Positions 53,412 to 61,848 are shown, numbered from the stretch's first letter. The stretch: 64,000 nucleotides of DNA from Mucinivorans hirudinis (GCA_000723505.1 HG934468.1:1954798-2018797), one strand, 5' to 3'. Program-made: numbers and translations. Notes: generated from the sequence alone by a model not told the origin.

Positions 53412-53876
53412 TTACTTTCCAAGGCTTAAGTTCGTTTTTTTTAATACATTAGACACACTAACGTGTGAAATGTAATCAACATACTGCAATTCAACAACTT
53501 TATTAGAAAGCATTCGCAAAGACCATTTGGAAAATCCTGCTGGCGGTTCGCTACAACACAATGCTACTATCTTGGCTTCTAAATCACCATCTACTTTTTT
53601 CTGATAGAGCTGACCCGAAGGGCGACGTTCGAGTACCTCCTCAAAGCCTTCTTCGACAAATCGTTTCTTAACTCTGTCGATTGTCCTTGCTCCAATCTTC
53701 AAAACCTTACAAATACTCTCATTGGTAATCCCTTTATTGTCAGAAAATTCTCCCTTGTCGCAACTCAATAAAATATGAGCAACACGAAAAGAATGAGCAC
53801 TATGGCTTCCCTTTTTTATTATTGTCTGAAGCTCGGCAACCTCCGCTGCCGATAATTTGATAGTGTAACGAATCAT
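53412..53876 (-). CDS. IS630 transposase, N-terminal helix-turn-helix part
   Basis: A 154-residue ORF with two helix-turn-helix units: RVAHILLSCDKG...GITNESICKVLKIGARTIDRV and a second one near GFSKWSLRMLSNKVVELQYV. It binds the IS ends. Its natural continuation lies in the -1 frame after TTAAAAAAAACGAAC (complement of about 53429-53443). The slippery heptamer A-AAA-AAA is in the right phase, so a fusion transposase of about 370 residues is expected. A one-base loss in the homopolymer would be the other explanation. Confidence 0.85.
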   Translation of the reverse strand: MIRYTIKLSAAEVAELQTIIKKGSHSAHSFRVAHILLSCDKGEFSDNKGITNESICKVLKIGARTIDRVKKRFVEEGFEEVLERRPSGQLYQKKVDGDLEAKIVALCCSEPPAGFSKWSLRMLSNKVVELQYVDYISHVSVSNVLKKTNLSLGK

Positions 53877-54061
53877 TGTAGGCTATATTTATCACAAAGA
53901 TAAAAATAATTTACGCCATATCAAAATTAACATAACAGTAGTTACTTTTTTCATTATAGTGTAAAAATATCTTGTGCAATAGAGAATATATCTGAATATC
54001 ACTGGTATTAACTCAACATCACCCTCACGCAATACCATCGTTATATTTCAAACGAAAAACC

Positions 54062-54769
54062 CTATTTTGGTTCAACGAACATAAATTCGGCTGTGGGATA
54101 GTCTAGCTCTAAATCTTTTATATTAACTACCGATATCTCTTGCCCCCCCATTGATACACTTATTGCGGTTGGCAGGCTCACGCCATCGAACTCTTTGTAG
54201 TCACTGAGTACAGTCTTTACGGTCATTCCCTGTGTCGTACCCTCTGTCCATTCTAAGAGTCCGCTCTTTGCATTGAAGCCAAGGCTCATCTCTTTCATCT
54301 GAGCATTGGGGTCTTTAGCAATGATTTTCACAATCTTAATGCCATCTTTCTCTCCCACGTACTCATTGGTAAATTTGCTCTCGTCCCATTTTAGATTCTC
54401 CACTATATTGCCCTGAGAGGTCATTTGAGCCAGTTGTTCGGCAGGAACTTCCTGTACCTGACCTGCCATTTGTATCCAACCCTTTGTGCCGTTGCTGACA
54501 ATCAATACCTTTTGACCCATCATCTCCATCTCCATACGTATCTTGTTGCCCGGATTTTGCTGAATCATCTTTATAGGCATCTCGATATTCATACCGCCCT
54601 GATTAGCTTTAACAGCCATATCAATCATAAAACTACCCTCCACCCCAGAGCTTAGTTTACTGACGTTGGTTGCTTTGTAATACTTTTCTAAAATTTCGTT
54701 GCCGCTTTGGGCATTTGTTGCGACAACTGCTGCAATGGTGAGAGCAAGAGTCAAAAAAAGCTTCTTCAT
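54062..54769 (-). CDS. LolA-like periplasmic protein
   Basis: A 235-residue exported protein with a signal peptide ending VVATNAQ (about 21). After SGNEILEKYYKATN it follows the pattern of LolA/DUF4412-like outer-membrane lipoprotein-sorting relatives: amphipathic beta strands (KIRMEMEMMGQKVLIVSNG, KGWIQMAGQ) forming a half-barrel, and a late TVKTVLSDYKEFDGVSLP segment. It probably binds lipid or lipoprotein in the periplasm. Many Met residues (PIKM, MEMEMMG) are notable. The neighbouring genes do not indicate a substrate. Confidence 0.75.
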   Translation of the reverse strand: MKKLFLTLALTIAAVVATNAQSGNEILEKYYKATNVSKLSSGVEGSFMIDMAVKANQGGMNIEMPIKMIQQNPGNKIRMEMEMMGQKVLIVSNGTKGWIQMAGQVQEVPAEQLAQMTSQGNIVENLKWDESKFTNEYVGEKDGIKIVKIIAKDPNAQMKEMSLGFNAKSGLLEWTEGTTQGMTVKTVLSDYKEFDGVSLPTAISVSMGGQEISVVNIKDLELDYPTAEFMFVEPK

Positions 54770-54859
54770 TTTTTTTAATTAATTGGTTGTTAGTGATTTG
54801 AAGGAGTTGAGGGGTGAGTTGCTCAATAATTATATTGATTCAACCCCTCGACATCCCCT

Positions 54860-55651
54860 TTACAAATTGTTTGCTTCAATGTCCTTGAAATATTTATACG
54901 TTCCCACCTTGAGCTCATTTGTTGCGTCCTCGTCGCACACGATGATACCGTGGCGGTGGAGTTGTAGTGCCGAGATTGTCCACATCTGGCTGACTCCCTC
55001 CTCCACAGCGTGGCGCAGTGCACGCGCCTTGCCGTGCCCGTTCACGATGATAAGCACCTCCTGCGACTCCATCACCGTGCCCACGCCAACCGTAAGAGCC
55101 GTCTTGGGCACTTGATTTATGTCGTTGTCAAAGAAACGCGAGTTGGCGATAATCGTATCTAGCGTCAGCGTCTTTTGGCGTGTGCGAGAGGTAAGAGACG
55201 AGCCGGGCTCGTTGAAGGCGATGTGTCCGTCCGGTCCAATGCCGCCCATAAAGAGCTTGATGCCGCCCACAGCCTTGATTTTGTCCTCGTAAGCCTCGCA
55301 TTCAGCCTCAAGGTCAGGAGCGTTGCCGTTTAGGATATTTACATTCGCGGGGTTGATATCCACCTGCGAGAAGAAGTTCTCCCACATAAAGGTGTGGTAG
55401 CTCTGCGGGTGGTTCTGAGGAATGCCGCAATACTCATCCATATTGAAGGTTACAACATTCCTAAAACTCACTTTCCCCTCCTTGTTAAGACGAATCAGTT
55501 CCCGATAAGTTCCGATTGGGGTAGAGCCTGTGGGTAGACCCAGCACGAAAGGTCTCTCGGGCGTGGGGTTTGCCTTATTGATTTTGTCGACAATATATTG
55601 AGCCGTCCAGCGACTGATATTGGCGTAGTTGGGTTGAATTATTACTCTCAT
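54860..55651 (-). CDS. nagB: Glucosamine-6-phosphate deaminase
   Basis: Converts glucosamine-6-P to fructose-6-P and ammonia, linking amino-sugar use to glycolysis. The 263-residue protein has normal length with [37 protein letters not shown] (catalytic Asp and the NMDEY signature), [18 protein letters not shown] and [17 protein letters not shown]. It could use GlcNAc released by the GH20 enzyme elsewhere in the window. Monocistronic. Confidence 0.95.
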   Translation of the reverse strand: MRVIIQPNYANISRWTAQYIVDKINKANPTPERPFVLGLPTGSTPIGTYRELIRLNKEGKVSFRNVVTFNMDEYCGIPQNHPQSYHTFMWENFFSQVDINPANVNILNGNAPDLEAECEAYEDKIKAVGGIKLFMGGIGPDGHIAFNEPGSSLTSRTRQKTLTLDTIIANSRFFDNDINQVPKTALTVGVGTVMESQEVLIIVNGHGKARALRHAVEEGVSQMWTISALQLHRHGIIVCDEDATNELKVGTYKYFKDIEANNL

Positions 55652-55704
55652 TTTCCGGAAAAATGTGTAGAGACGAGCTTTACCCCGTCTCTACCTGAAA
55701 AAAA

Positions 55705-56067
55705 TTACTTGTTCTTTTCGCAGCTACCCTTCTCTTTCTTGCCTGTCATTTCGCAGCAAGTGCCATCTTTTTTGGCTTGTTCGCACTGCTCTTTAGTTTT
55801 GTTGCAAGCCTCGCCCTCTTTGTGGTCTTTACAGCCTGCATCTTTACCTTCCGAGCAACAGCCCTCTTTCTTCTGACCACAAGCCTTAGTGCCCTCAGAT
55901 GTACAACCGTCGCCTTTCTGTCCATCGCAAGATGTTTTGGTAGCGTCCTTGTCGCAGCAACTTTCTGTCCCAGCCTTAGTCTGTGTGCTGCCGCTCTTGC
56001 CCTCGCAAGCAAATGCAATAATGGCAACCGCCATCAGAGTAATTAATAGTGAAAATCCTTTTTTCAT
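55705..56067 (-). CDS. Cys-rich lipoprotein, possible metal-binding
   Basis: A 120-residue protein with a lipoprotein signal (lipobox IAFAC, Cys21). The mature part is extremely hydrophilic and has 13 further Cys residues in short repeats such as ESCCDKD, EGCCSEG and GTCCEMTG, separated by Lys/Glu/Gly. There is little hydrophobic core, so it is likely disordered or metal-stabilised on the envelope. It is driven by its own strong promoter (56133-56163). No family recognised; metallothionein-like buffering is only a guess. Confidence 0.7.
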   Translation of the reverse strand: MKKGFSLLITLMAVAIIAFACEGKSGSTQTKAGTESCCDKDATKTSCDGQKGDGCTSEGTKACGQKKEGCCSEGKDAGCKDHKEGEACNKTKEQCEQAKKDGTCCEMTGKKEKGSCEKNK

Positions 56068-56132
56068 CTCTTTTATGTTTTTGACTGTTATTTAATTGGG
56101 GAATAAGAAGTCCCCTTAATCTCCTATCGCCA

Positions 56133-56163
56133 CAAAGTTATGTATAATTTCACGATTTATCAA
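56133..56163 (-). promoter_or_regulatory. Promoter of the Cys-rich lipoprotein gene
   Basis: On the minus strand TTG (complement of 56161-56163), a 20-base spacer and TAACTTTG (complement of 56133-56140). It overlaps the 3' end of the ribF-like gene. Confidence 0.7.
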
Positions 56164-56839
56164 GAACCCTAAGCAACATATTGTCATTTTTTAGTAATTC
56201 TTTGTCGAGGGTCATTTTTGCAACCCCTCCATCGAGGAAAATTGTGTACTCTCCCGGCGGAGGCAACAGTTTAGAATCATCCTTCACGGGTGTCTCTATC
56301 AGGTATCCTTTCGTGCCCAAAAGCGAGTTTGCCTCTGCCATATCGCCCTGCTCGATGAGGGTTCGTATTTGGGTCGATGATATGTTGTGATAACGTATAA
56401 CGCGGTGAATGTCAAATTTTCCCCGGTTGAGCGTATTCACAGAGCCCCCGCGATTTTTGCCGAAGTGGTTAGATTCGCCGATTACCAAAATCTTTGTATT
56501 GAGTTTTTCTACAATGAATTCATCAATAAATTCATTGTATGGCGTTTGACTAAATTCCCTCGTGAAATTCACAACCACAACGTTCTCGATGCCGGTTTCT
56601 GCCAAAAGTACCAACTTTTCGTCAATGGTAGATAGTAGCCTATTTTCCCCGCGCAGAACCTGCCGAGGGTGAGGGTCGAAAGTGACCACAACTCCCTGAT
56701 GACCCCTTGCACGCGCCAACTCGCCCAACTCGCCAATCAATAGACGATGCCCGTGGTGTACGCCGTCGAATGAACCTATTGTTGTAACGCACCCCTTGGG
56801 GAAGTCCGGCAAGTTATCAAAACCGTGGTAGATATTCAT
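56150..56839 (-). CDS. ribF: RibF-like FAD synthetase with reduced riboflavin-kinase part
   Basis: Normal RibF (about 300-315 residues) makes FMN and then FAD. This 229-residue protein has an intact N-terminal adenylyltransferase domain: TTIGSFDGVHHGHRLLI, VVTFDPHPRQVL, FAKN-like HFGKNRGGSVNTL and ISSTQIRTLIEQGDMAEAN. The C-terminal kinase domain is shortened to about 60 residues and lacks the GxxLGFPTAN loop needed for riboflavin phosphorylation, although a PPPGEYTIFLDGG piece remains. It therefore should make FAD from FMN only, and a full RibF would be needed elsewhere. Upstream of it lies rex. Confidence 0.8.
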   Translation of the reverse strand: MNIYHGFDNLPDFPKGCVTTIGSFDGVHHGHRLLIGELGELARARGHQGVVVTFDPHPRQVLRGENRLLSTIDEKLVLLAETGIENVVVVNFTREFSQTPYNEFIDEFIVEKLNTKILVIGESNHFGKNRGGSVNTLNRGKFDIHRVIRYHNISSTQIRTLIEQGDMAEANSLLGTKGYLIETPVKDDSKLLPPPGEYTIFLDGGVAKMTLDKELLKNDNMLLRVLDKS

Positions 56840-56916
56840 TTTGTCTGTCGCATCTCAAGCAGTTGAGGAGTTGAATTGACTATCGAGTGATTCGACTCTC
56901 GGACTGCCCAATCTCA

Positions 56917-57546
56917 TTATTTTGAAAAATATGCTACCTTTTCCAATAGCGTAATCATATCATAATCTTCCACATAGACCCCATCACCGAGGTTGAGAGT
57001 CACGGAGGTGAAGTTGAGAACGCCTCGAATATCTGCCTTCTTGATGATTTCCGTGACGGAGGTTGCTACGGAGGTTGGAAGTGTTAGGAGTACCACCTTG
57101 ATATTAAACATTCTGACCACGTTTACGAAGTCATCCGTGTGGTAGCAATCTACATCGGCAATCTTTTGCCCCACCTTTTCGGGGTCGATATCAAAGCCTA
57201 CAACAATTCTCAGTTTCGAGCGTTTGCCATTGAAATAGTGGGTTATAGCCTGCGCGAGGTTACCCATTCCTATCACGGCAACGTTACAGGTTACGGGGCT
57301 ATCTAAAATAGTGCCTATGAAGTCGATAAGCTGGCGCACGTTGTATCCCTTTTTGCCCACGGTCGAGAAGCCGATGAGCATTAAGTCACGTCGCACCTGC
57401 ACGGCAGTGATAGAGTGGATGCCTGCAAGTTCGTGCGAATATATGTATGAATGCCCCTTTTCAAAAAGCGTGAGCAGCGTTCGGCGGTACTCGCTCAATC
57501 GTTCTATTGTCCGTTCGGGCAGTTTGGTTAGCAGTTCGGTTGTCAT
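56917..57546 (-). CDS. rex: Redox-sensing transcriptional repressor Rex
   Basis: Represses fermentation and respiration genes when NAD+/NADH is high and releases DNA on NADH binding. The 209-residue protein has an N-terminal winged helix (ERTIERLSEYRRTL, ITAVQVRRDLMLIG) and a Rossmann domain with VAVIGMGNLAQAITHYF and VVGFDIDPEKVGQKI, then the domain-swapped C-terminal helix. A promoter lies 10 bases before the start (57555-57584). Confidence 0.93.
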   Translation of the reverse strand: MTTELLTKLPERTIERLSEYRRTLLTLFEKGHSYIYSHELAGIHSITAVQVRRDLMLIGFSTVGKKGYNVRQLIDFIGTILDSPVTCNVAVIGMGNLAQAITHYFNGKRSKLRIVVGFDIDPEKVGQKIADVDCYHTDDFVNVVRMFNIKVVLLTLPTSVATSVTEIIKKADIRGVLNFTSVTLNLGDGVYVEDYDMITLLEKVAYFSK

Positions 57547-57554
57547 ACGGCAAG

Positions 57555-57584
57555 CAAAATTAATCTTTTTTCCGATTTTATCAA
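57555..57584 (-). promoter_or_regulatory. Promoter of rex
   Basis: On the minus strand TTG (complement of 57582-57584), a 19-base spacer and TAATTTTG (complement of 57555-57562). The distance to ATG leaves almost no leader, so rex mRNA may be nearly leaderless. Confidence 0.55.
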
Positions 57585-57592
57585 AAAAAATC

Positions 57593-58975
57593 TTATTCCC
57601 ACTCTATTACCTGCTCCCGCTCGTCAATCTCCACACGTGCTTTGCCGTCTCTAAAGGGGGTTGCGAAGTCGTAAGTCGGCTTTTGCCACCATTTCGAGCG
57701 ACGGTCGATGTAGCCATATTTTTCGCCCACCTTGACGCAGGCAACCCCCTCCCGTGTGAAGCTATGAGCATAGTCATACCTGAAAGAGACAGCAACCCTG
57801 CCATCGCTTCCCACAAAGCCGTACTTTCCGCGTCGCTTAGCCAGTGCCAAGCCCAAGCGCGGCGTGAAGCACTCGTCATAGTGAAAGCGCGAGAGTGTCT
57901 CTCCATTTGGGTTGATAAATGCCCACCTGCAGCCTATGCGAACCCCGCAAAACCCCGAATCAAAATCTGTCACCCCGTCATAAACCATAGCAATTACCAC
58001 CTTAGAATCTTTGTCGATAAATCCCCACTTGCCACCGGCACACACGGCAGCCAAACCCTCACAGTAGGGGCGAATATCGTCATAGCAGTTCTCCGCAACG
58101 GTCACTCCTTGCGAGGTAACAAAACCATATTTTCTGTCGGCACGAGTAATCATTACCCCGTCTCGTGCGTTGTCCACAAAGGTGTAGCGGTTGCCGAAGA
58201 AGGTTTCATTTTTCTCTATATCAGTTAGTTCGGTGTCTGTGAAATCAACCAATTTTTCTGCCGAATAGCGGCGCGGATTATGTGATAGTATGCTTATCGC
58301 CAATCGAATATAGGCGATGGCATAGTTGTCCACATTTTTGTCGAAGGGGGCGGTTCGCCTGTGAGGACTTTGGTAGGGCTCGGTACCCCATTCGCGCGGC
58401 GGCTCGCCCGCCATTGTGGGCACAAAGAGCCCATCATAGTCGATGAGCACCAGTGATTTGTCCTTCTCGCGTACCATAATATTGTCGGGTTTGAGGTCGT
58501 TGTGAGCAAAATCCTCGCCAAGCAACCACTCGGACATCTGCTCGAACTTTGTCAAGTATTCGCCAAGGAGAGGGCGGTTCTGCGCCAGTACAGCCTCTTC
58601 GAGAGCACGTGTGAGCGTCTGCCCCTCGACCCACTCCATCAGCAGTATCGAGTAGTAGCGCCCACCCGTTGTCGTATCGTCGAAGACATACATCTCATCC
58701 TCGATAAAGTTGTAATCGACCACATATTGTGAGCGTGGTAGTGCCTGTGCAATCTTTTTGTAGGCGGTCATACGCCCATTTTGTGCGCGGGTAAAACATT
58801 TCAGGGCGTAGGCTCTATCCCCGATTTTTACCTTGAAAACCGTGCCGAAGTTGCCGCATCGAAATATTGGATTACCGTGATCGTCCGTTATGGCTCTCAG
58901 CTCGTTGAGTGTGCGAAAGAGAGAGTCAGGATTGAGTATGGTCTCTATGTAATTATATGTTGTGGGGTATTTCAC
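57593..58975 (-). CDS. Protein kinase-like domain fused to WG repeats
   Basis: A 460-residue soluble protein. Residues about 35-235 form a serine/threonine-kinase-like fold: glycine-loop-like FRCGNFGTVFKV, Lys59 in YALKCF, Glu in LLMEWVEGQTL, catalytic loop HNDLKPDNIMV (Asp160) and the metal loop DYDG (Asp179) in place of DFG. Residues about 280-460 hold WG repeats (KYGFVTSQG, KWGFIDKDSK, KYGFVGSDGR, KYGYIDRRSK), beta-propeller-like binding modules. All catalytic residues are present, so kinase activity is plausible. Substrate unknown. No signal peptide or membrane helix. Confidence 0.87.
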   Translation of the reverse strand: MKYPTTYNYIETILNPDSLFRTLNELRAITDDHGNPIFRCGNFGTVFKVKIGDRAYALKCFTRAQNGRMTAYKKIAQALPRSQYVVDYNFIEDEMYVFDDTTTGGRYYSILLMEWVEGQTLTRALEEAVLAQNRPLLGEYLTKFEQMSEWLLGEDFAHNDLKPDNIMVREKDKSLVLIDYDGLFVPTMAGEPPREWGTEPYQSPHRRTAPFDKNVDNYAIAYIRLAISILSHNPRRYSAEKLVDFTDTELTDIEKNETFFGNRYTFVDNARDGVMITRADRKYGFVTSQGVTVAENCYDDIRPYCEGLAAVCAGGKWGFIDKDSKVVIAMVYDGVTDFDSGFCGVRIGCRWAFINPNGETLSRFHYDECFTPRLGLALAKRRGKYGFVGSDGRVAVSFRYDYAHSFTREGVACVKVGEKYGYIDRRSKWWQKPTYDFATPFRDGKARVEIDEREQVIEWE

Positions 58976-59051
58976 AGCTTATTATATTCTGGCGCAAAAT
59001 TATTAAAAAAGCAGATATATGCATTGACAATGCTCCGTTATATTTTTTAGT

Positions 59052-59086
59052 TTCTGTCACCCCGCGTCAAGCACGGGGTCATTATG
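59052..59086. repeat. GC-rich palindromic motif
   Basis: CACCCCGCGTCAAGCACGGGG can fold on itself through CCCCG/CGGGG. Relatives: the long stem at 23732-23815 and CCGTGCTTGCCGCGGG near 5940. Confidence 0.4.
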
Positions 59087-59157
59087 TTGGTTATTTCGTA
59101 TGATACCAACGTATTAATTAACTTTTCCTCCACTCCACGGTCGAAGGAACGCCACCT

Positions 59158-59187
59158 TTGTTTTTGCGATAACATTCTTTATCTTTG
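59158..59187 (+). promoter_or_regulatory. Promoter of the kup remnant
   Basis: TTG (59158-59160), a 19-base spacer and TATCTTTG (59180-59187). Intact although the gene downstream is broken. Confidence 0.65.
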
Positions 59188-59212
59188 GCGCGATTTTTGC
59201 AATTAACGAAAT

Positions 59213-59711
59213 ATGGCAACAGTGGACATCAAAAAAACGACGTGGGCAGGCGCTCTTATAGCTCTGGGGATAGTATTCGGAGATATAGGAACTTCGCCTC
59301 TCTATAGTTATGCAGGCTATATTGACCGGCTTGAAGGAGGTCGATTATAAGATAGTTTATGGAGCAATATCGTGTACTATATGTATGCCGATTCTTCTAG
59401 CAACCATCAAATACGTTGTCATTGCTATTGGAGGCAATAATCAGGTGTCATTTGCCTCGCCCTATGCTTCGATGGAGCAGAGCGGAGTGGCGGCAAACTT
59501 CCGCTTTGTCATCACCGAGTGCGTTTTCCACAATCTATCGCAATTTTCACTGCGCGAGCGGCTGGTAATAGCCCTGTACGAGGTGGTTAAAAGGCTTGGA
59601 ATCTCTCAGATAAACGATAATGAGTTGGCGGGCAGTGATTTGATTGTCCGAGAGTTGCCCATAATGACAACCACTACGGATTATGACTCGCTCAAAAGGG
59701 TGTATTCGTAG
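59213..59711 (+). pseudogene. kup: Remnant of a Kup potassium transporter gene
   Basis: The frame from ATG 59213 gives the Kup N-terminus (ALIALGIVFGDIGTSPLY) and then shifts because of one extra base near 59306; the next frame continues with MQAILTGLKEVDYKIVYGAI and LLATIKYVVIAIGGNNQ. After this the text jumps to a Kup C-terminal end (GVAANFRFVITECVFHNLSQ ... MTTTTDYDSLKRVYS). About 165 residues remain of a protein normally over 600, so nearly all membrane helices are gone. Two lesions: a +1 insertion and a large internal deletion. Confidence 0.88.
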
Positions 59712-59764
59712 ACAATTTCCATCCCACAAGTCTGTTATAACGCACTAATTAGTAGGGAGGAGAT

Positions 59765-59794
59765 TTGCAGCTTAATAAATATTTACTATCTTTG
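59765..59794 (+). promoter_or_regulatory. Promoter of the outer-membrane protein gene at 59825
   Basis: TTG (59765-59767), a 19-base spacer and TATCTTTG (59787-59794), about 30 bases before the ATG. Confidence 0.75.
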
Positions 59795-59824
59795 CAATTA
59801 TTATTACTTAAAACAGAGAATGAT

Positions 59825-60502
59825 ATGAAGAAATTTTTTTCAGTAATCGTGCTAATTTTCGTTTGCGGGGCGGTGAGTGCTCAGAGCGTGACCGAGAAAA
59901 AAGTATCGTTTGGGGTGGCTGCTAAGGCTTCGACCACCGGATTTGGTGCAGATGTTTACTGTGCATTTGGCGACAGACTGGGCATAAAGGCAGGGTTCGA
60001 CTTGATGTCGATGAACTTTAACGTCAAAATAGACCAAGGCTTAGTGAAATTAAACACACAGGCACAAGCAAAAACGGGCAGCATCACAGCCGGAGTAGGT
60101 TATCAGCTCACCAATTGGTTTTATGTTACCGGTGGTTTTGGGTTACTCAACTTCAATCCGAGAGCATTGGCATATCCTACCGAAGGAATTAAATATGGTG
60201 ATATCGTGCTTTCGCCCGAGACAGTAGGTGAGCTAGAGGTTAAAATCAAGCCATCCAACCCGGTAGCTCCATACTTGGGTATTGGTTTCGGACGTTATGT
60301 GTCCAAAAACAACCGAGTCTCTTTCGGAGCAGAGTTGGGTACTTGGTTTATGGGTTCGCCCAAGTTGGAGATTACTGCAACCGGAATGCTCACTCCCACA
60401 CAGTCACCCGAGCATATCGAGAGGCTGGAAAATCAAATTAAGGATTTCAGCTTCTACCCAATCCTGAAATTCAATTTGAACGTAAGAATTTTTAATCTCT
60501 AA
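59825..60502 (+). CDS. Outer-membrane beta-barrel (porin-family) protein
   Basis: A 225-residue protein from ATG 59825 (an upstream in-frame TTG at 59765 lies inside the promoter and is rejected). Signal peptide MKKFFSVIVLIFVCGAVSAQ, then alternating beta strands of an 8-10 strand barrel: DRLGIKAGFDLMSMNFNVKI, GYQLTNWFYVTGGFGLLNF, VAPYLGIGFGRYVSKNNRVS. The C-terminal strand ends FNLNVRIFNL, close to the usual aromatic end. The role is unknown. It is followed 12 bases later by a lipoprotein gene, probably co-transcribed. Confidence 0.82.
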   Translation: MKKFFSVIVLIFVCGAVSAQSVTEKKVSFGVAAKASTTGFGADVYCAFGDRLGIKAGFDLMSMNFNVKIDQGLVKLNTQAQAKTGSITAGVGYQLTNWFYVTGGFGLLNFNPRALAYPTEGIKYGDIVLSPETVGELEVKIKPSNPVAPYLGIGFGRYVSKNNRVSFGAELGTWFMGSPKLEITATGMLTPTQSPEHIERLENQIKDFSFYPILKFNLNVRIFNL

Positions 60503-60514
60503 ACAAAAAATCAA

Positions 60515-61825
60515 ATGAAAAAAATAATTTTTGCACTGGCAGCTTTGACGCTTGTTTCGTGCGATTTCAACAAAATCCTAAAGGACGAAAATGGCAAGGA
60601 TATTCCCCTTATCAATGTCGATTTTCCAACCTTTGATGCAACATACAATGTGCATTTTACTGACTTGAACGGTAATATCATTGACAATTCAGCGCTGACA
60701 ATGACCCTTACCGAAAATAATCCCGTGGCTGAGAGACCTTCATTTATAACACTCGATGGCAAGATTCTTAATAGTCGTGTGGTGTCTGCCGGTGTTTATA
60801 GTTTCAGTCTGAATCCGAACATCAAATTGGGCAATGTTTCAGGCGGAATAGGCGGACACATAACAGGTAAGAGTAGTGCCTATGTGGTTATGCCTCAGTT
60901 TTTCGAGAGTGTGAAGGGTGCTAATGACATTGTGGTGAAATGTGTTAAAGTCATAGCGACCAACAACACAAAAGCCATCTCTTATGCCAATGAGATTGCA
61001 GGTGCCGACTTTATCACGGCAGTCAATAGCCCGAGCGGCAACGGTTTCACATATCAGAACCTCTACCGTGCTCCAAGAGGAGGAACTTTCATTGCTCCTG
61101 ATGCACCGGCAGGGTACACAGGCGGACTTATTGCATTGACCGGCACGGATGCTACCCCTAAAAAGACGATAACTGTGGCTGCAGGTGGTTATTTCGCCTC
61201 TACCATAACTCCTATTACCGTGGCTAAGAAGAGCATAAATGTTAAAATCAACGGGCTGAGAACTCCGGCGCAGTTCAGCGGATCAATCAATGATGAGTTG
61301 GTATTTATCAGCACCGATGCGTCGGGTAATGCAGTGATTGCTAACTACTATTATAATCCTCAGAGTCCCCAAATCACACTTGCGGTTCGGTCAAACGATA
61401 TATATACTATCACCCCTAGTTCCACTGTAATTGACCTGTCTCAATCTGCTCCTTCTGCAACCTTTACTGCTGCTCAGAAAAACAGCACCGACAAGTTATA
61501 TACTTTGAGCATCGCTGTGGTTTGTAGCTCTACTCCCGAGGTTGCTCTCAGCCCAACGATGGACTTTCAGTATAAGTTGGCCAGCAGTGATAAATGGATA
61601 AGTGCAAGTTTGGTTAAAGGTAAAACTCAGATACTTATGACACCAAATCAAGATTACTCTTTCAGAATAATGTTTGATGGTAAGTATCATAGCTATACAA
61701 TTACTAACAATCCTAGCAAAATAGGGGAGATACTGGGCAAGTACAAAGATATTACCTCGCTGGTGATTTCTGAAACGACAATAAGCGCTGTGCTCACTAA
61801 TAATGAAGCTTGCGATTATATCTAA
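60515..61825 (+). CDS. Lipoprotein of unknown function, beta-rich
   Basis: A 436-residue protein with lipoprotein signal (lipobox LVSC, Cys16). The N-terminal third resembles DUF4493-like Bacteroidota lipoproteins (ISYANEIAGADFITAVNSP, VVMPQFFESVKG), and the rest is beta-rich with Ser/Thr/Asn, suggesting Ig-like or fimbrial-type modules exposed on the surface. It is co-transcribed with the barrel protein. The gene's terminator has been invaded by the next IS element but its hairpin remains. Confidence 0.72.
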   Translation: MKKIIFALAALTLVSCDFNKILKDENGKDIPLINVDFPTFDATYNVHFTDLNGNIIDNSALTMTLTENNPVAERPSFITLDGKILNSRVVSAGVYSFSLNPNIKLGNVSGGIGGHITGKSSAYVVMPQFFESVKGANDIVVKCVKVIATNNTKAISYANEIAGADFITAVNSPSGNGFTYQNLYRAPRGGTFIAPDAPAGYTGGLIALTGTDATPKKTITVAAGGYFASTITPITVAKKSINVKINGLRTPAQFSGSINDELVFISTDASGNAVIANYYYNPQSPQITLAVRSNDIYTITPSSTVIDLSQSAPSATFTAAQKNSTDKLYTLSIAVVCSSTPEVALSPTMDFQYKLASSDKWISASLVKGKTQILMTPNQDYSFRIMFDGKYHSYTITNNPSKIGEILGKYKDITSLVISETTISAVLTNNEACDYI

Positions 61826-61848
61826 TAATCAGCAGGGTTTTATGTAAG

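Larger units (their letters stand above)
52742..53932 (-). mobile_element. IS630-family insertion sequence, 1191 bp
   Basis: The ends carry inverted repeats TGTTAATTTTGA / TCAAAATTAACA and the element is flanked by TA on both sides (52740-52741 and 53933-53934), the IS630/Tc1 target duplication. It contains two minus-strand ORFs that together form one DDE transposase through a -1 frameshift at an A8 run. It splits the signal-peptide region of the FKBP gene. The clean ends suggest a recent insertion. Confidence 0.92.
52057..53954 (-). pseudogene. FKBP-type peptidyl-prolyl isomerase, split by an IS630 element in its signal peptide
   Basis: Removing the IS (52742-53932) and one copy of the TA duplication restores a single 234-residue ORF from ATG 53954 to the stop at 52057. 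The restored N-terminus, MKKVTTVNTTIIIALCC, is a clear signal peptide, possibly of lipoprotein type. The mature part has a helical dimerisation domain (MNLRDSVSYAIGLDLAAM) and an FKBP domain (AGDVLTVHYRLTLPNGEVVD, GYGSYSTGTIPPNSALVFEV), as in FkpA/Mip. The part still open downstream of the IS would have to start at a TTG inside the signal peptide and would not be exported, so function is probably lost. Confidence 0.88.

Noticed and set aside
59310-59711. 133-residue membrane protein
   Set aside because: It is the frameshifted middle and end of a Kup transporter with most of the protein deleted.
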